Assembly (NCBI GenBank): GCA_963811595.1
Contig: CAWERW010000008.1
Span: forward strand, 124,001-188,000
DNA length: 64,000 bases
Direction of reading: 5' to 3'
Origin: DASQFQ01 sp963811595
GTDB lineage: Bacteria > Actinomycetota > Thermoleophilia > Solirubrobacterales > Solirubrobacteraceae
A program made the position numbers and the translations under genes. Numbering within the stretch: the stretch's first letter is position 1; the number at the start of each line of letters is the position of its first letter. Under the pieces are notes generated by a model that was not told the origin of the DNA, did not search any database, and was given only the letters and a program-made list of their open reading frames with translations. This document shows positions 33,187-42,552 of the stretch, in pieces.

Positions 33187-34652
33187 CCCTGCGCTTCCTC
33201 CCCCTCGCCCTCCTCGTCGCCGGGCTGATCCTCGGCGTCGGCCTCCCCATCGCCGGCTCCGGCCGGCTGCCCGTGCTGCTCGGCGCGGCGTGCCTGCTCG
33301 CCGCGGGCGCGCTGGCCGCCCGTCGGGCGAGCCGCTCACGGTTCCTGCTGGTCCTCCTCGGGATCCTGGGCGCGGTGCTGGTCATCCAGCTCCCGCGGCT
33401 CGTCACTGACGCCCGCAACGGCCAGGGCATCGCCTGGGAGGCGCGCGCGGGCGAGCGCATCGTGCTCGCCGAGGCCGGCGTGGCGGTCACCTCGTCCGAC
33501 GAGGGCCGGACACTCACGGGGCGCGACATCGGGAACGGCGGCGGCAAGTGGGAGATCGAGTTCCCTCGCGACGGCTTCGCCGGCTCCGAGCCGTTCGTCA
33601 GCCGCGTCGGCCGCACGCTGGTCGTCGTCGACCGCGCCAACAAGCTGCGTGCGATCGACCTCGGCACCGGCCGGCAGCGCTGGGACGCGCCGCCCGCCGA
33701 CGGCTTCGTGCTCCCGGCGATCGCCGACGCCGAGTTCGTCGCGGCCACCCACTGCCGCGAGGGCGGGCGCTGCACGGTCGAGGTGCGCGCACTGCGCGAC
33801 GGCAGCGTCCGCTGGAAGGCGCCGCTCGCCTCCAACGGCCCGTGGCTCGGCTCGCCGCCGATCGCCCAGGCCCTCGGCAGCGACCGCCCGATCTGGCCCG
33901 CGAGCGCGGTCATCGTCCGCGTGCCGCCGGGCGGGGCCCGCTACGAGCTGCGCGAGCTGGCCACCGGGAAGGTGCTCGGCCGGGGCACCGGGACCGACGA
34001 CGCCCTCGGCGTGATCGGCAACCTGTTCCTGCGCCAGACGGAGGACGGCGCGCTCTCGGCCACGGACGTGGCCGCGGGCCGCCAGGTGTGGGAGCGCCCG
34101 GCGGACGGCCAGGTCGCCGCCCGCACCCCGGAGGGCTCGCTGCGGTGGCTGGCGATGCCCGACGCCGCGCTGCTGCTCGGCGGCGAGTTGCGCGACATCG
34201 AGGACCTCGCGCTCACGGACACGCTGCCCATCCTCGACCCGCGCACGGGCCGCGTGACGGAGCGCCGCACCGGTGGCGAGGGCTCGAACTCGGCCGTGGT
34301 CGTGCCGCTCGACGGCCCGCCCGTCACGGCCGGCACCGCGGCTGCCCCGCCGGCGCCGCGGATGCCCGCGATCGCCGCCTACGTGGAGGACGAGGTGCTC
34401 GCCGACGGGCGCCGCTACCGCACGGACCGCCTCGACCGCCGGGACATCGGCACCACCGCGACGCAGGTCGGCTGGGGCCGGGACGTGCAGCCGTTCGGCG
34501 GCGGCGAGCGCGCGGGCGCGGTGGTCCACGACCGGCGGACGGGCAAGCGCCTGGTCCGCTACGCCGGCGAGAGCCGCAGCGTCTCCGTGCGCTCCGAGGG
34601 CGAGCGGCTCGTCATCTACGACGGCGGCCGCGACCTCGTCGTCAAGCCGTAG
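33183..34652 (+). CDS. Membrane-anchored PQQ-like beta-propeller protein
   Basis: About 489 residues. Three hydrophobic helices lie in the first 75 residues, followed by an extracytoplasmic repeat domain of quinoprotein/WD-like blades (IDLGTGRQRWDAP, ALRDGSVRWKAPL, DVAAGRQVWERP). There are no obvious PQQ catalytic residues, so it is probably a structural propeller like BamB relatives. The start is uncertain: no ATG, GTG or TTG precedes helix 1, and the best candidate is CTG 33183, which overlaps the upstream TGA as CTGA. CTG 33189 is an alternative. Confidence 0.7.
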   Translation: MTLRFLPLALLVAGLILGVGLPIAGSGRLPVLLGAACLLAAGALAARRASRSRFLLVLLGILGAVLVIQLPRLVTDARNGQGIAWEARAGERIVLAEAGVAVTSSDEGRTLTGRDIGNGGGKWEIEFPRDGFAGSEPFVSRVGRTLVVVDRANKLRAIDLGTGRQRWDAPPADGFVLPAIADAEFVAATHCREGGRCTVEVRALRDGSVRWKAPLASNGPWLGSPPIAQALGSDRPIWPASAVIVRVPPGGARYELRELATGKVLGRGTGTDDALGVIGNLFLRQTEDGALSATDVAAGRQVWERPADGQVAARTPEGSLRWLAMPDAALLLGGELRDIEDLALTDTLPILDPRTGRVTERRTGGEGSNSAVVVPLDGPPVTAGTAAAPPAPRMPAIAAYVEDEVLADGRRYRTDRLDRRDIGTTATQVGWGRDVQPFGGGERAGAVVHDRRTGKRLVRYAGESRSVSVRSEGERLVIYDGGRDLVVKP

Positions 34653-34659
34653 CGAGGCG

Positions 34660-35676
34660 TCAGACCGTCAGCATCACCTTGACGTGGCTCATGCCGCCGG
34701 CGATGTCGGCGAACGCGGCCCCGGCATCCCAGATCGAGTAGCGCTGCGTGATGAACGCCTGCGCGTCGAGCACGCCGCGGCGGATCATCTCCGTGGTCAG
34801 GCGGAAGTCGTCCGGCGAGTAGGTCAGGGACGCCCGGACCTCGACCTCGCGCAGCACCGCCTGGGTGGCGTCGATCGGGACCGGCGCGCCGTAGATCGCG
34901 ACCTGCACGATGCGCCCGCCCGGCCGTGCCAGCGCGATCGCGTCGGTTAGGCCGTTCGCATGAGGCGACGTGTTGAATACGACGTCGAAGCCCTCCCGGC
35001 CGGTCAGCTGGTCGCGCACCGCCGCGACATCGGTGGCGCTGGGATCGACCGCGTGCTCGATCCCGAGCTGGCGCATGAAGTCGAGGTTGAACGCCTTGAT
35101 GTCCGTGACCATGAGCACGCCCGCTCGCGCGCGCTCGGCGATGTGGGCGATCAGCCCGCCGATCGGGCCGGCGCCGAGCACGGCGACGCGGTCGCCCGCC
35201 CGCACCCCACCGCGCCGGAAGGCTCGCATCGCCACCGCGGCGGGCTCGACGAGCGCGCCCAGCTCGAACGGCGTGTCCGGGTTGAGCGGGTAGACGACCC
35301 GCTCGGGGGCCATCATCAGCTCGGCGAACGTTCCGCCCCAGCCGAGCCCGGGCCGGCGCACGTCCTGACACAGGTTGGTGAACCCGCGCAGGCACACCGG
35401 GCACTTGAGGCAGGCGATCTGCGGCTCGACCGCCACGCGGTCGCCGACCGCGACGCGCGTCACATCGGTGCCCACCGCGACGACCTCGCCGGCGGCCTCG
35501 TGGCCGAGTACGACCGGCGGCTTGCGGAACGGGTGGTGGCCGTAGTAGGCGTGCATGTCGGATCCGCAGATGCCGCCCGCGCCGACCCGGATGAGCACCT
35601 CGTCGGCGCCGAACTCGGGCTCGGGGATGTCGTGGACCTCGACGCGCTCGACGTCGGACAGCACGACCGCTCTCAT
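34660..35676 (-). CDS. Zinc-dependent medium-chain alcohol/polyol dehydrogenase
   Basis: A 338-residue MDR enzyme. Catalytic-zinc residues are in GGICGSDMHAYYG and GHEAAGEV, the structural-zinc cysteines in CLKCPVCLRGFTNLC, and the NAD(P) Rossmann motif is VLGAGPIGGL. Family resemblance is to sorbitol/threonine/L-idonate dehydrogenases. It is the last gene of the long catabolic operon (14 bases after the BKACE gene) and probably oxidises a hydroxyl of the imported acid sugar or an intermediate. Confidence 0.88.
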   Translation of the reverse strand: MRAVVLSDVERVEVHDIPEPEFGADEVLIRVGAGGICGSDMHAYYGHHPFRKPPVVLGHEAAGEVVAVGTDVTRVAVGDRVAVEPQIACLKCPVCLRGFTNLCQDVRRPGLGWGGTFAELMMAPERVVYPLNPDTPFELGALVEPAAVAMRAFRRGGVRAGDRVAVLGAGPIGGLIAHIAERARAGVLMVTDIKAFNLDFMRQLGIEHAVDPSATDVAAVRDQLTGREGFDVVFNTSPHANGLTDAIALARPGGRIVQVAIYGAPVPIDATQAVLREVEVRASLTYSPDDFRLTTEMIRRGVLDAQAFITQRYSIWDAGAAFADIAGGMSHVKVMLTV

Positions 35677-35689
35677 GTGGGGTCCCTTC

Positions 35690-36523
35690 TCACGCTGGAG
35701 GGTTGACGGTGGGGGTGGCGAGGCCGAGAAGCCGCCGCGCGTCGCCGGGGGTGGCGACCGGCCTGCCGTACTCGGCCGCCAGGCGGGTGACGCGCGCCAC
35801 GAGCTCCGCGTTGCTCTGCGCGAGCCGCCCGGGGAGGTACTCCGGGTGGTCCTCGATGCCGACGCGCACGTGGCCGCCGAGCAGGATGCCCAGCATCGCC
35901 ATGTCGATCCCGGCCCGCGTGCCGAGGCCGCACACGCACCAGTTGGCCTCCGCGGGGATCGAGTCGACGAGCCGCAGCAGCGTGCGCGGGTCCGGCGGCG
36001 CGCCGCCGTCGAGGCCCAGCAGGAACTGGAAGAACAGCGGGCGGTCGAGCAGGCCCTCGTCCGCGAGCTTCAGGCACTGGCCGATCATGCCCTCGTGGAA
36101 GATCTCGAGCTCCGGCTTGACGCCGCGCTCGCGCATGCTGACCGCGAGCTCGCGGAGCGTGGGCAACTGCGCTTCGAGGATCGAGTCCTTGTAGTTGACC
36201 GACCCCCCGGGGAAGCTCGCCACCTCGGGCCGCAGCTCGAGCGTCGCGTCGCCGCCCTCGCGCCGGACGTCGGTGGTGAGGTTGAGCACGATGTCGCAGC
36301 GCTCGCGGACGCCGTCGACGACCTCGGCGTAGAGACCGAGGTCGTTGGACGGGCCGCCATCGGCGTCGCGCACGTGGATGTGCGCAGTCGCCGCGCCGGC
36401 CGCGTGCACCTCGACCACCGCCTCGATGATCTCCTCCGTCGTGATCGGGAGATGGGGCGTGTCGTCGCGGGTCAGCTCGCCGCCGTTGATCCCGACCGAG
36501 ATGATCAGCTCGTCCATGTTCAC
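35690..36523 (-). CDS. BKACE family (DUF849) beta-keto acid cleavage enzyme
   Basis: A 277-residue zinc enzyme of the 3-keto-5-aminohexanoate cleavage (Kce/BKACE) family. It has VGINGGELTRDD, the zinc-binding HIHVRDADGG (His48, His50), LNLTTD, FHEGMIGQC and GILLGGHVRVGIED. Members condense a beta-keto acid with acetyl-CoA and split it into a CoA ester and acetoacetate-like product; substrates differ widely. GTG 36523 overlaps the upstream permease stop as GTGA; ATG 36517 is an alternative. Its presence implies the pathway makes a beta-keto acid. Confidence 0.9.
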   Translation of the reverse strand: MNMDELIISVGINGGELTRDDTPHLPITTEEIIEAVVEVHAAGAATAHIHVRDADGGPSNDLGLYAEVVDGVRERCDIVLNLTTDVRREGGDATLELRPEVASFPGGSVNYKDSILEAQLPTLRELAVSMRERGVKPELEIFHEGMIGQCLKLADEGLLDRPLFFQFLLGLDGGAPPDPRTLLRLVDSIPAEANWCVCGLGTRAGIDMAMLGILLGGHVRVGIEDHPEYLPGRLAQSNAELVARVTRLAAEYGRPVATPGDARRLLGLATPTVNPPA

Positions 36524-37485
36524 ACCCGGTCCCGGACGTGGAGGTCACGGCCGTAGAAGGCGACGAACACGACGATGAGCACGCCCAGCGCCACCTGCTG
36601 GACGGACTGCTCCACCCCCTGGCTGACGAGCAGGAGCTGGGCGAGCGTGAGCATCAGCGCGCCGGCGATGGTGCGCCCGTAGCCGCCGCGCCCGCCGAGC
36701 AGCGACGTGCCGCCCAGGACGACCGCGGCCACCGTGTTGAACAGGTATGGCTCGCCGACGCTGAGGTCGCCGTAGCCGGTGAAGCCCGCCAGCATCACCC
36801 CGGCGACGAAGGCGGTGAAGCCGCTGAAGGCGAACACGCCGACCCAGATCCGGCGCGGGCGCACGAGCGCGTACTCCGCGGCGCGCGGGCTCGAACCGTA
36901 GGCGTAGACCCGCCGGCCGAACCCGGTGCGCCGGGCCATCACGATCGTCAGCACGGCGACCGCGGCCCACACGGCCACGACGGGCGGCAGCGGGATCGGC
37001 CCCATCGTCGACGCGGCCGCGGCGGCGTCGGTGATGAACTCGGGCACCGAGCCCTCGGGCTTGCCCTGGGTCCACGCGAGCAGCAGCCCGCTGACCATGA
37101 ACCCGACGCCCAGCGTGATGATCAGGGGGTGCACGCGGAACAGCGCCGACAGCAGCCCGTTGAGCGCGCCGACGCCGACGCACACCACCGCGATGAGGAC
37201 GAGCACCGGCACGATCGGCCAGCCGCGCCCCGTGAACTCGTTGATCGCGACCGCGGTCAGCGTCATCAGCGCCGGGATCGAGAGGTCGATGCCGCCCATC
37301 ACGACGGCGATCGTCTGGCCCGCCGCGGCAATCCCCAGGATCGCGGTGAGCGCGAACACCGAGCGGATCGACGGCCATGTGTAGAAGCCGTCGATCAGCG
37401 CGCCCGCCGCGATCAGCAGCATGGCGACGCAAAGCCACGCGAGGACCGCCGGCCCCAGCCCGGTGGCGGAGAGGCGCAGGCTCAT
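36520..37485 (-). CDS. Sugar-type ABC transporter permease (RbsC/BPD_transp_2)
   Basis: A 321-residue permease with about ten helices and the family motifs GQTIAVVMGGIDLSIPALMT, then HPLIITLGVGFMVSG, and VVLGGTSLLGGRGG. These are typical of ribose/xylose/autoinducer-2-type importers. Its ATG overlaps the stop of the other permease as ATGA. Two different RbsC-like permeases in one operon imply a heterodimeric channel. Confidence 0.88.
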   Translation of the reverse strand: MSLRLSATGLGPAVLAWLCVAMLLIAAGALIDGFYTWPSIRSVFALTAILGIAAAGQTIAVVMGGIDLSIPALMTLTAVAINEFTGRGWPIVPVLVLIAVVCVGVGALNGLLSALFRVHPLIITLGVGFMVSGLLLAWTQGKPEGSVPEFITDAAAAASTMGPIPLPPVVAVWAAVAVLTIVMARRTGFGRRVYAYGSSPRAAEYALVRPRRIWVGVFAFSGFTAFVAGVMLAGFTGYGDLSVGEPYLFNTVAAVVLGGTSLLGGRGGYGRTIAGALMLTLAQLLLVSQGVEQSVQQVALGVLIVVFVAFYGRDLHVRDRV

Positions 37486-38495
37486 GCGATCCCCCGCCGC
37501 TTGACGCCGCCCGTGACCAGCCCGTTGAGCGCTATCCCGAGCACGAGGATCGCGCCGAAGCTGAACGTCACCCAGTAGCTGTCGATCCCCATGAGCGACA
37601 GCGCGTTCTGGATCAGATAGACGCAGGCCCCGCCCGCGAGCGCGCCGAGCACGCCGCCACGCCCGCCGGCCAGGCTCGTGCCGCCGAGGGCGGCGCCGGC
37701 GATCGCCGTCAGCGTCAGCGTCGGGCCGATCTTCGGGTCGGCGGCCGCGATCAGGCCGGTCAGCGCCAGCCCCGCGATCGCCGCGAACACGCCGGCGATC
37801 GCGTACGCCGCCGCCCGCACGAGCGCGACGCGCACGCCGGCGGTATAGGCGGCCACCTCGCCGTCGCCGACCGCGAACAGGTAGCGGTAGAACGGCGTCC
37901 GGCTCAGCGCGAGCCACGCGCCGAGCACGATCGCGATCGAGACGAAGCCGCCGGGGACGGGGCCGACCTTGTCGCCCAGGTGGGTCAACCACTCCGGAGC
38001 GGTGCCGCCGCGGTCGGCGAAGATCACCTGCGCCAGCGCGGCGTAGATCAGGTACGCGCCGAGCGTGACGACGATCGGCGCGAGCCGCACGTACGCGACG
38101 AGGAAGCCGATGACGGCGCCCGACGCGAGGCCCATCCCGAGCGCGACGGGCAGCACCACCGCCGGCGACGAGTTCCCGGCCAGGCCTACGACCAGCACGA
38201 CGTTGACGAGCCCGGCCAGCGGCCCGACGGAGATGTCGATCCCGCCGTTGCCCGCGACCATGGGGACCGTCGAGGCGATGGTGAGGATGACGAGCGGCGC
38301 CGCGCCGGCGATCAGCGGGACGAGCACGGCCTCGCTGAAGAAGCGCTCCGAGAGCGCGACGTTGAGCGCGAGCAGCACCACGAAGAGCCCGTAGGCCAGC
38401 GCGGCATAGCGATAGCGGTGCCACGCCCACGGCACGCGCGCCTCGATGCGCGTGGCCAGCGCCGGGCGGGCGGGCCGCTTGGCGACCGCGCTCAC
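37482..38495 (-). CDS. Sugar-type ABC transporter permease (RbsC/BPD_transp_2)
   Basis: A 337-residue permease with a longer cytoplasmic N-terminus and the motifs VPMVAGNGGIDISVGPLAGL, RLAPIVVTLGAYLIYAALAQ and GGTSLAGGRGG. It forms the importer with the neighbouring permease, ATPase and binding protein. It is translationally coupled on both sides (GTGA with the ATPase gene, ATGA with the next permease). Confidence 0.88.
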   Translation of the reverse strand: MSAVAKRPARPALATRIEARVPWAWHRYRYAALAYGLFVVLLALNVALSERFFSEAVLVPLIAGAAPLVILTIASTVPMVAGNGGIDISVGPLAGLVNVVLVVGLAGNSSPAVVLPVALGMGLASGAVIGFLVAYVRLAPIVVTLGAYLIYAALAQVIFADRGGTAPEWLTHLGDKVGPVPGGFVSIAIVLGAWLALSRTPFYRYLFAVGDGEVAAYTAGVRVALVRAAAYAIAGVFAAIAGLALTGLIAAADPKIGPTLTLTAIAGAALGGTSLAGGRGGVLGALAGGACVYLIQNALSLMGIDSYWVTFSFGAILVLGIALNGLVTGGVKRRGIA

Positions 38496-40009
38496 GCGCG
38501 CCGCCCGAACATCGCCTCGAGGATCGCGTCGCGCGTGACCTCGGCGCCGTCGAGCCGCGACGCGACGCCGTGATCGTGGAACACGAGCACGCTGTCGCAG
38601 ACGCTCTCGAGCTCCTCCAGCTCGGTCGAGACGAGCGCGACGGCCACGCCCTCCCGGGCCTGGCGGCGCAGCAGCGCGTGCAGATCCGCCTTGGTCGGCA
38701 GGTCCACCCCGCGCGTCGGGTCGTCGAGCAGCAGCACGGCGGGCTCGGCGGCGAGCCAGCGGGCGATCAGGACCTTCTGCTGGTTGCCGCCGCTCAGGTT
38801 CGTGATCGGCGTGCGCGCTCCCGCGTTGCGGATGTGGAGCGCGTCGCGCGCCGCGTCGAGGCGCCGCGCCATCGCGCGCACGCTGAGCAGGCCGAGGCGC
38901 CGCGAGCGGGCCAGCGTCGGCAGCGCGAAGTTGTCAAGCACGGGGAGCGCGGGCAGGATCCCCGCCCGGCCGCGGTCGCGCGGGAGGTAGACGACGCCGT
39001 GCTTGGCGGCCGCGCGCAGCGAGTCGATCGGCGTCTCGCCCTCATCGCCGATCCGGACGACGCGCCCGCCGTCGGGCCGGTCGGCGCCCGCCAGCACCTG
39101 CAGGAAGCGCTCCTGGCCGTGGCCCTCGAGCCCGGCGAGGCCGACGATGCGGCCCGACTCGAGCGTGAGGTCGATCGGCGGGCCGGTTCCGAGCGCCACG
39201 CCGTCCGCGCGCAGCAGCGGCCGGCGCGGCCGCTCCTCCCGCCGCTCGCCCGGCGCGGCCGCGGCGCCCGCCGAGCCCGCGCGCGTCATCGCGCGCAGGA
39301 TCCCCTCGCGCGTCACGCCGCCGGCCGGCGGCTCGACGGTCTCGCCGTCGCGGATGACGACGATCCGGTCCGCCAGCGACAGCAGCTCCTCGAGCCGGTG
39401 CGTGATGAACAGCAGCGCGAGGCCCTCGTCGCGCAGCCGGCGGCAGCACGCGAACAGCCGGTCGCGGTCGGCGACGTCGAGTGAGGAGGTCGACTCGTCG
39501 AGCACGAGCACGCGCGGCTCGCGGATCAGCGCGCGAGCGATCGTCACGAGCTGGCGCTCGGCGATGCCGAGCGTCTCGACGGGCGCGTCGAGGTCGATCT
39601 CACGACCCGCCAGGCTCCGCAGCGTCGCCGCCACCCGACCGCGCCGGGCCTCGTCGGGCTCGCGCCGGCGCAGCAACCCGTCGGCGCCCAGCACCACGTT
39701 CTCGTACACGCTGCGCGCGGGCGCGACGAGGATCTCCTGGAACACCGTGCCGATCCCCGCGGCCGACGCCGCCGCCGGGTCGCGGAAGCCGGCGACGGTC
39801 CTGTCGCCCATCGCGATCTCGCCGCCGTCGGGCCGGGTCACGCCCGACAGCAGCTTGACCAGCGTGCTCTTGCCGCTCCCGTTCTCGCCGACCATCCCGA
39901 CGATCGACCCGGGCCGGAGCTCGAGGTCGGCAGCGACCACCGCGCGCGTGGCTCCGTAGGACTTTCGGAGCCCGCGCGCGGTCAGCGGGATGTGCGTCGT
40001 CCCCGCCAT
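38492..40009 (-). CDS. Sugar-type ABC transporter ATPase with two nucleotide-binding domains
   Basis: A 505-residue RbsA/MglA-type fusion of two ABC domains. The first has Walker A GENGSGKST (41-49), Walker B VLVLDESTSSLD and a degenerate signature (LGIAERQLVTIARAL). The second has a degenerate Walker A (GLEGHGQER) but intact LSGGNQQKV and LLLDDPTRGVD. This asymmetric pattern is the normal state of the family. ATG 40009 lies 2 bases after the binding-protein stop. Confidence 0.92.
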   Translation of the reverse strand: MAGTTHIPLTARGLRKSYGATRAVVAADLELRPGSIVGMVGENGSGKSTLVKLLSGVTRPDGGEIAMGDRTVAGFRDPAAASAAGIGTVFQEILVAPARSVYENVVLGADGLLRRREPDEARRGRVAATLRSLAGREIDLDAPVETLGIAERQLVTIARALIREPRVLVLDESTSSLDVADRDRLFACCRRLRDEGLALLFITHRLEELLSLADRIVVIRDGETVEPPAGGVTREGILRAMTRAGSAGAAAAPGERREERPRRPLLRADGVALGTGPPIDLTLESGRIVGLAGLEGHGQERFLQVLAGADRPDGGRVVRIGDEGETPIDSLRAAAKHGVVYLPRDRGRAGILPALPVLDNFALPTLARSRRLGLLSVRAMARRLDAARDALHIRNAGARTPITNLSGGNQQKVLIARWLAAEPAVLLLDDPTRGVDLPTKADLHALLRRQAREGVAVALVSTELEELESVCDSVLVFHDHGVASRLDGAEVTRDAILEAMFGRRA

Positions 40010-40011
40010 CG

Positions 40012-41304
40012 CTACGGCAGGACCGGCTCCCCGTTCTCGAAGTAGCCGTCGAGCGTCTCCTGCGGCATCCACTTCTCCTGCTCCACCGAGGCGAAGCCGC
40101 GTGCCGAGGGCCACTTGTCCTCCGGCTTGACCCACTCGTCGAGCGTGTCGTCGGTGATCGCCGGGCCGAGGCTGTAGATGGTGTTCAGCAGCGGCTTCTG
40201 GCCGGAGAGGATCCGCATCATGACCTGGTAGGCCTCGACGGTGGACTCGTACGGCGGCTGCGACGCCGAGTACATCGAGACCTTGTCCTTGTTGTCGCGC
40301 CAGTACGCCAGCACGGCCTTCTGGCCGAAGTTGGTCATGTAGCGCGGCACCGGACGGCCCGTCTGCTCGAACGCCTGGATGACGCCGGTCGTCCCCGGGC
40401 CCTGGACCCAGACGCCGTCGATCTTGGCGCCCGGATTGGTGGTCAGGAACTTCTGCATCTCCGTCTTGGCCACGGGCTCGGTCCAGCTCCCGTAGATGTT
40501 GGACAGGACCTTGATGTCGGGGAACTGCTCGAACATGCAGGCGGCGCTGGCCTCCCAGATCTCGCTGCCTGGCTCGCCCTTGATGCCCTGGACGGTCACG
40601 ACGGCGCCCTTGCCGCCCATCTGCTCGATCATCCAGCCGGCCGAGTCGACGCTCTGGAGCCAGTTCGCCGTGCTGGTGTTGACCGCGTACTTCGACACGA
40701 CCGGCGCGTCCATCGTGATCACCGGCACGCCGGCCTCGCCGGCGGCGTCGATGGAACGCGTCGTCGCGTCCTTGCCCGGCGACAGGTCGAGGATCACGTC
40801 GGCGCCGCCGCTGACCAGCTGGTTGATCTGGTTGTTGTGCTTCGTCACGTCGCCGTTGGAGAGCGTGGACTGGAGCCCGCTCACCAGCCCCGCGGCCTTG
40901 TAGGCCTTGGTCTGATCCTCCATGGCGCGGATCACGTCCTGGCGGGCGTCGTTGCCCGCGAACGAGTTCGAGAAGCCGACCTTCCACGGCCCGCCTTCCT
41001 TGCCGCGCGGCTTGGCGCTGCCGTCGCCCCACGGGCTCTTGACGACCGGGATGACCTGCTCGCCGCGGAGCCACTCCTGCGCCTGGTCGTTCTTCAGGTT
41101 GCTGGCCAGCGGGTCGGCGTCGCCGCGGCACTTCTCCTGGGCGTCCTTGACGCGTGTGGCGACGTCGCTGTCGGCCGAGCCGCTCGAGCTGGAGCCCCCG
41201 GAAGGTTCGTCGTCGCTGCCGCAGGCGCCGACCACCAGCGCCAGGCTGGCGATCGCCAGCCCTGAGGCCATGAGCGACCTCGCGTTCTTTCGGTGCTGCC
41301 TCAC
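40012..41304 (-). CDS. Sugar-type ABC transporter substrate-binding lipoprotein
   Basis: A 430-residue type I binding protein, longer than the usual 320-350. The GTG at 41304 has a strong GGAGGAGGAG a few bases upstream and is preferred to the ATG at 41328. The lipobox VVGAC places the lipidated Cys at 28, followed by a Ser/Gly linker. Fold landmarks are WKVGFSNSFAGNDARQDVI, SGGADVILDLSPG, AGVPVITMDAPV and IDGVWVQGPGTTGVIQAFE. The ligand is not predictable; operon context suggests an acid sugar. Large binding proteins of this kind occur with DUF1537 clusters in my recollection, but that needs checking. Confidence 0.88.
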   Translation of the reverse strand: MRQHRKNARSLMASGLAIASLALVVGACGSDDEPSGGSSSSGSADSDVATRVKDAQEKCRGDADPLASNLKNDQAQEWLRGEQVIPVVKSPWGDGSAKPRGKEGGPWKVGFSNSFAGNDARQDVIRAMEDQTKAYKAAGLVSGLQSTLSNGDVTKHNNQINQLVSGGADVILDLSPGKDATTRSIDAAGEAGVPVITMDAPVVSKYAVNTSTANWLQSVDSAGWMIEQMGGKGAVVTVQGIKGEPGSEIWEASAACMFEQFPDIKVLSNIYGSWTEPVAKTEMQKFLTTNPGAKIDGVWVQGPGTTGVIQAFEQTGRPVPRYMTNFGQKAVLAYWRDNKDKVSMYSASQPPYESTVEAYQVMMRILSGQKPLLNTIYSLGPAITDDTLDEWVKPEDKWPSARGFASVEQEKWMPQETLDGYFENGEPVLP

Positions 41305-41339
41305 GTCTCCTCCTCCTGTTTGGGCCATGCACTGATCGC

Positions 41340-41403
41340 CTGAGCGCGGGGCGCTCAGCGGGACGGGTACGACTCGACTCGGTGTGGCGCGCCTCGCGGC
41401 GCG
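41340..41403 (-). other. Two intercistronic hairpins between the M24 and binding-protein genes
   Basis: CTGAGCGC and GCGCTCAG form a perfect 8-pair stem with a GGG loop (41340-41358), and CGCGCC/GGCGCG a 6-pair stem with a TCGC loop (41388-41403). They occupy the only large gap (108 bases) of the operon, just upstream of the binding-protein gene. There is no U-run. Such hairpins often protect the abundant binding-protein message after processing. Confidence 0.4.
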
Positions 41404-41412
41404 GGAGCTGGG

Positions 41413-42552
41413 CTAGCCGCCGGCCATCGCCGGCCTCAGCGTGTGGGCGAACGGGCTGAGCACCTCGCACCCGTCCGCGGTGACCCGGAGCATCCACTCC
41501 AGGCGAACCCCGCCGACCCCGGGGTCGTACGCCCCCGGTTCGACCATCAGGACCATGTCCTCCTCCAGCCGGCCGGGATGGCCGGGCACGAGCCGCGGCC
41601 ACTCGTGCACGCCGGTGCCGATGCCGTGCCCGATGTGCAGCGGGTTCGAGAGCCCGGCGTCGGTGACGACGCCGCGCACCTGCGCGTCGAACTCACCCGC
41701 CGTGAAGCCGGGCCGCAGCGTCGCGACGGCGTGCTCGAGCGCGCGCTGCGAGACCGCCCACAGGTGCTCGAAGGACTCCGTCGGCTCCCCGAGCACGAAC
41801 GTGTTGCACGAGTCGCCCCAGTAGCCGGCGACCCGCGGCGCCAGGTCGCAGATGACCGGGTCGCCCTCCTCGAGCTCACGCGTGCCGGGCCAGCCCATGA
41901 TTCCCGCCGTACGGGCGACGCCGCTGAGGTAGTCGCCGGTCAGCGGCAGCCGCTCGCCCGCGGCGTTCTCCATCGCGCAGCGGACGTCGGCGAACGCGTC
42001 GAGCTCCGTGATCCCGGGCCGGCTGGCGTCGAGCGCCGCGGCGTGGCCGACGGCCGTGATCTCCGCGCAGCGGCGCAGCGCCTCGATCTCCTCGGGCGTC
42101 TTCACGGCGCGGGCGCGCTCGAGCTCGCGGTCGACCGCCACGAGCCGCGCGGACTCGGGCAGCGCCCGCGCGAGCTGGTGCGTGAAGGTCGCCTCCTGGA
42201 CCGCGACCGTCCCGCCGACGCCGAGCTCGGAGAAGAGGCGGCGCGCGGCGACCTGGTGCTTGTCCTCGAGCGCCGTCAGGTCGTCGTAGCCGAGGCTCTC
42301 GTAGCTCTCGACGCGCTCGGCCCAGCCAGCCTCCGCGGCCGGGCGCTCGAGCTGGTTGCAGAGCACGGCCGCGCTCCCGTCGGCGGCGACCACGGCCAGG
42401 GTCGGGCCGCCGGTGAAGGGCGTCGGCCCGGCCTCGATGCCGGCGACGTGGCCGGCCCCGTAGGCGACCGCGTCGTAGCTCGTGAGCACGACCCAGTCCG
42501 CGCCCGCCGACCGGCCGGCGCCGGCGACCCGTTGCGCCCGCTGATCGCTCAT
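41413..42552 (-). CDS. M24 family metallopeptidase (creatinase/prolidase fold)
   Basis: 379 residues with the creatinase-type N-terminal domain and a complete pita-bread metal site: Asp236, Asp247 (CDLAPRVAGYWGD), His309 (GHGIGTGVHEW), Glu338 (MVEPGAY) and Glu352 (VRLEWML). It should therefore be active, as an Xaa-Pro-type aminopeptidase or an amide hydrolase such as ectoine hydrolase or creatinase. Its place inside a sugar-acid operon (ATGA overlap with the PdxA-type gene) suggests the imported molecule carries an amide or amino-acyl bond, an inference only. Confidence 0.85.
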   Translation of the reverse strand: MSDQRAQRVAGAGRSAGADWVVLTSYDAVAYGAGHVAGIEAGPTPFTGGPTLAVVAADGSAAVLCNQLERPAAEAGWAERVESYESLGYDDLTALEDKHQVAARRLFSELGVGGTVAVQEATFTHQLARALPESARLVAVDRELERARAVKTPEEIEALRRCAEITAVGHAAALDASRPGITELDAFADVRCAMENAAGERLPLTGDYLSGVARTAGIMGWPGTRELEEGDPVICDLAPRVAGYWGDSCNTFVLGEPTESFEHLWAVSQRALEHAVATLRPGFTAGEFDAQVRGVVTDAGLSNPLHIGHGIGTGVHEWPRLVPGHPGRLEEDMVLMVEPGAYDPGVGGVRLEWMLRVTADGCEVLSPFAHTLRPAMAGG

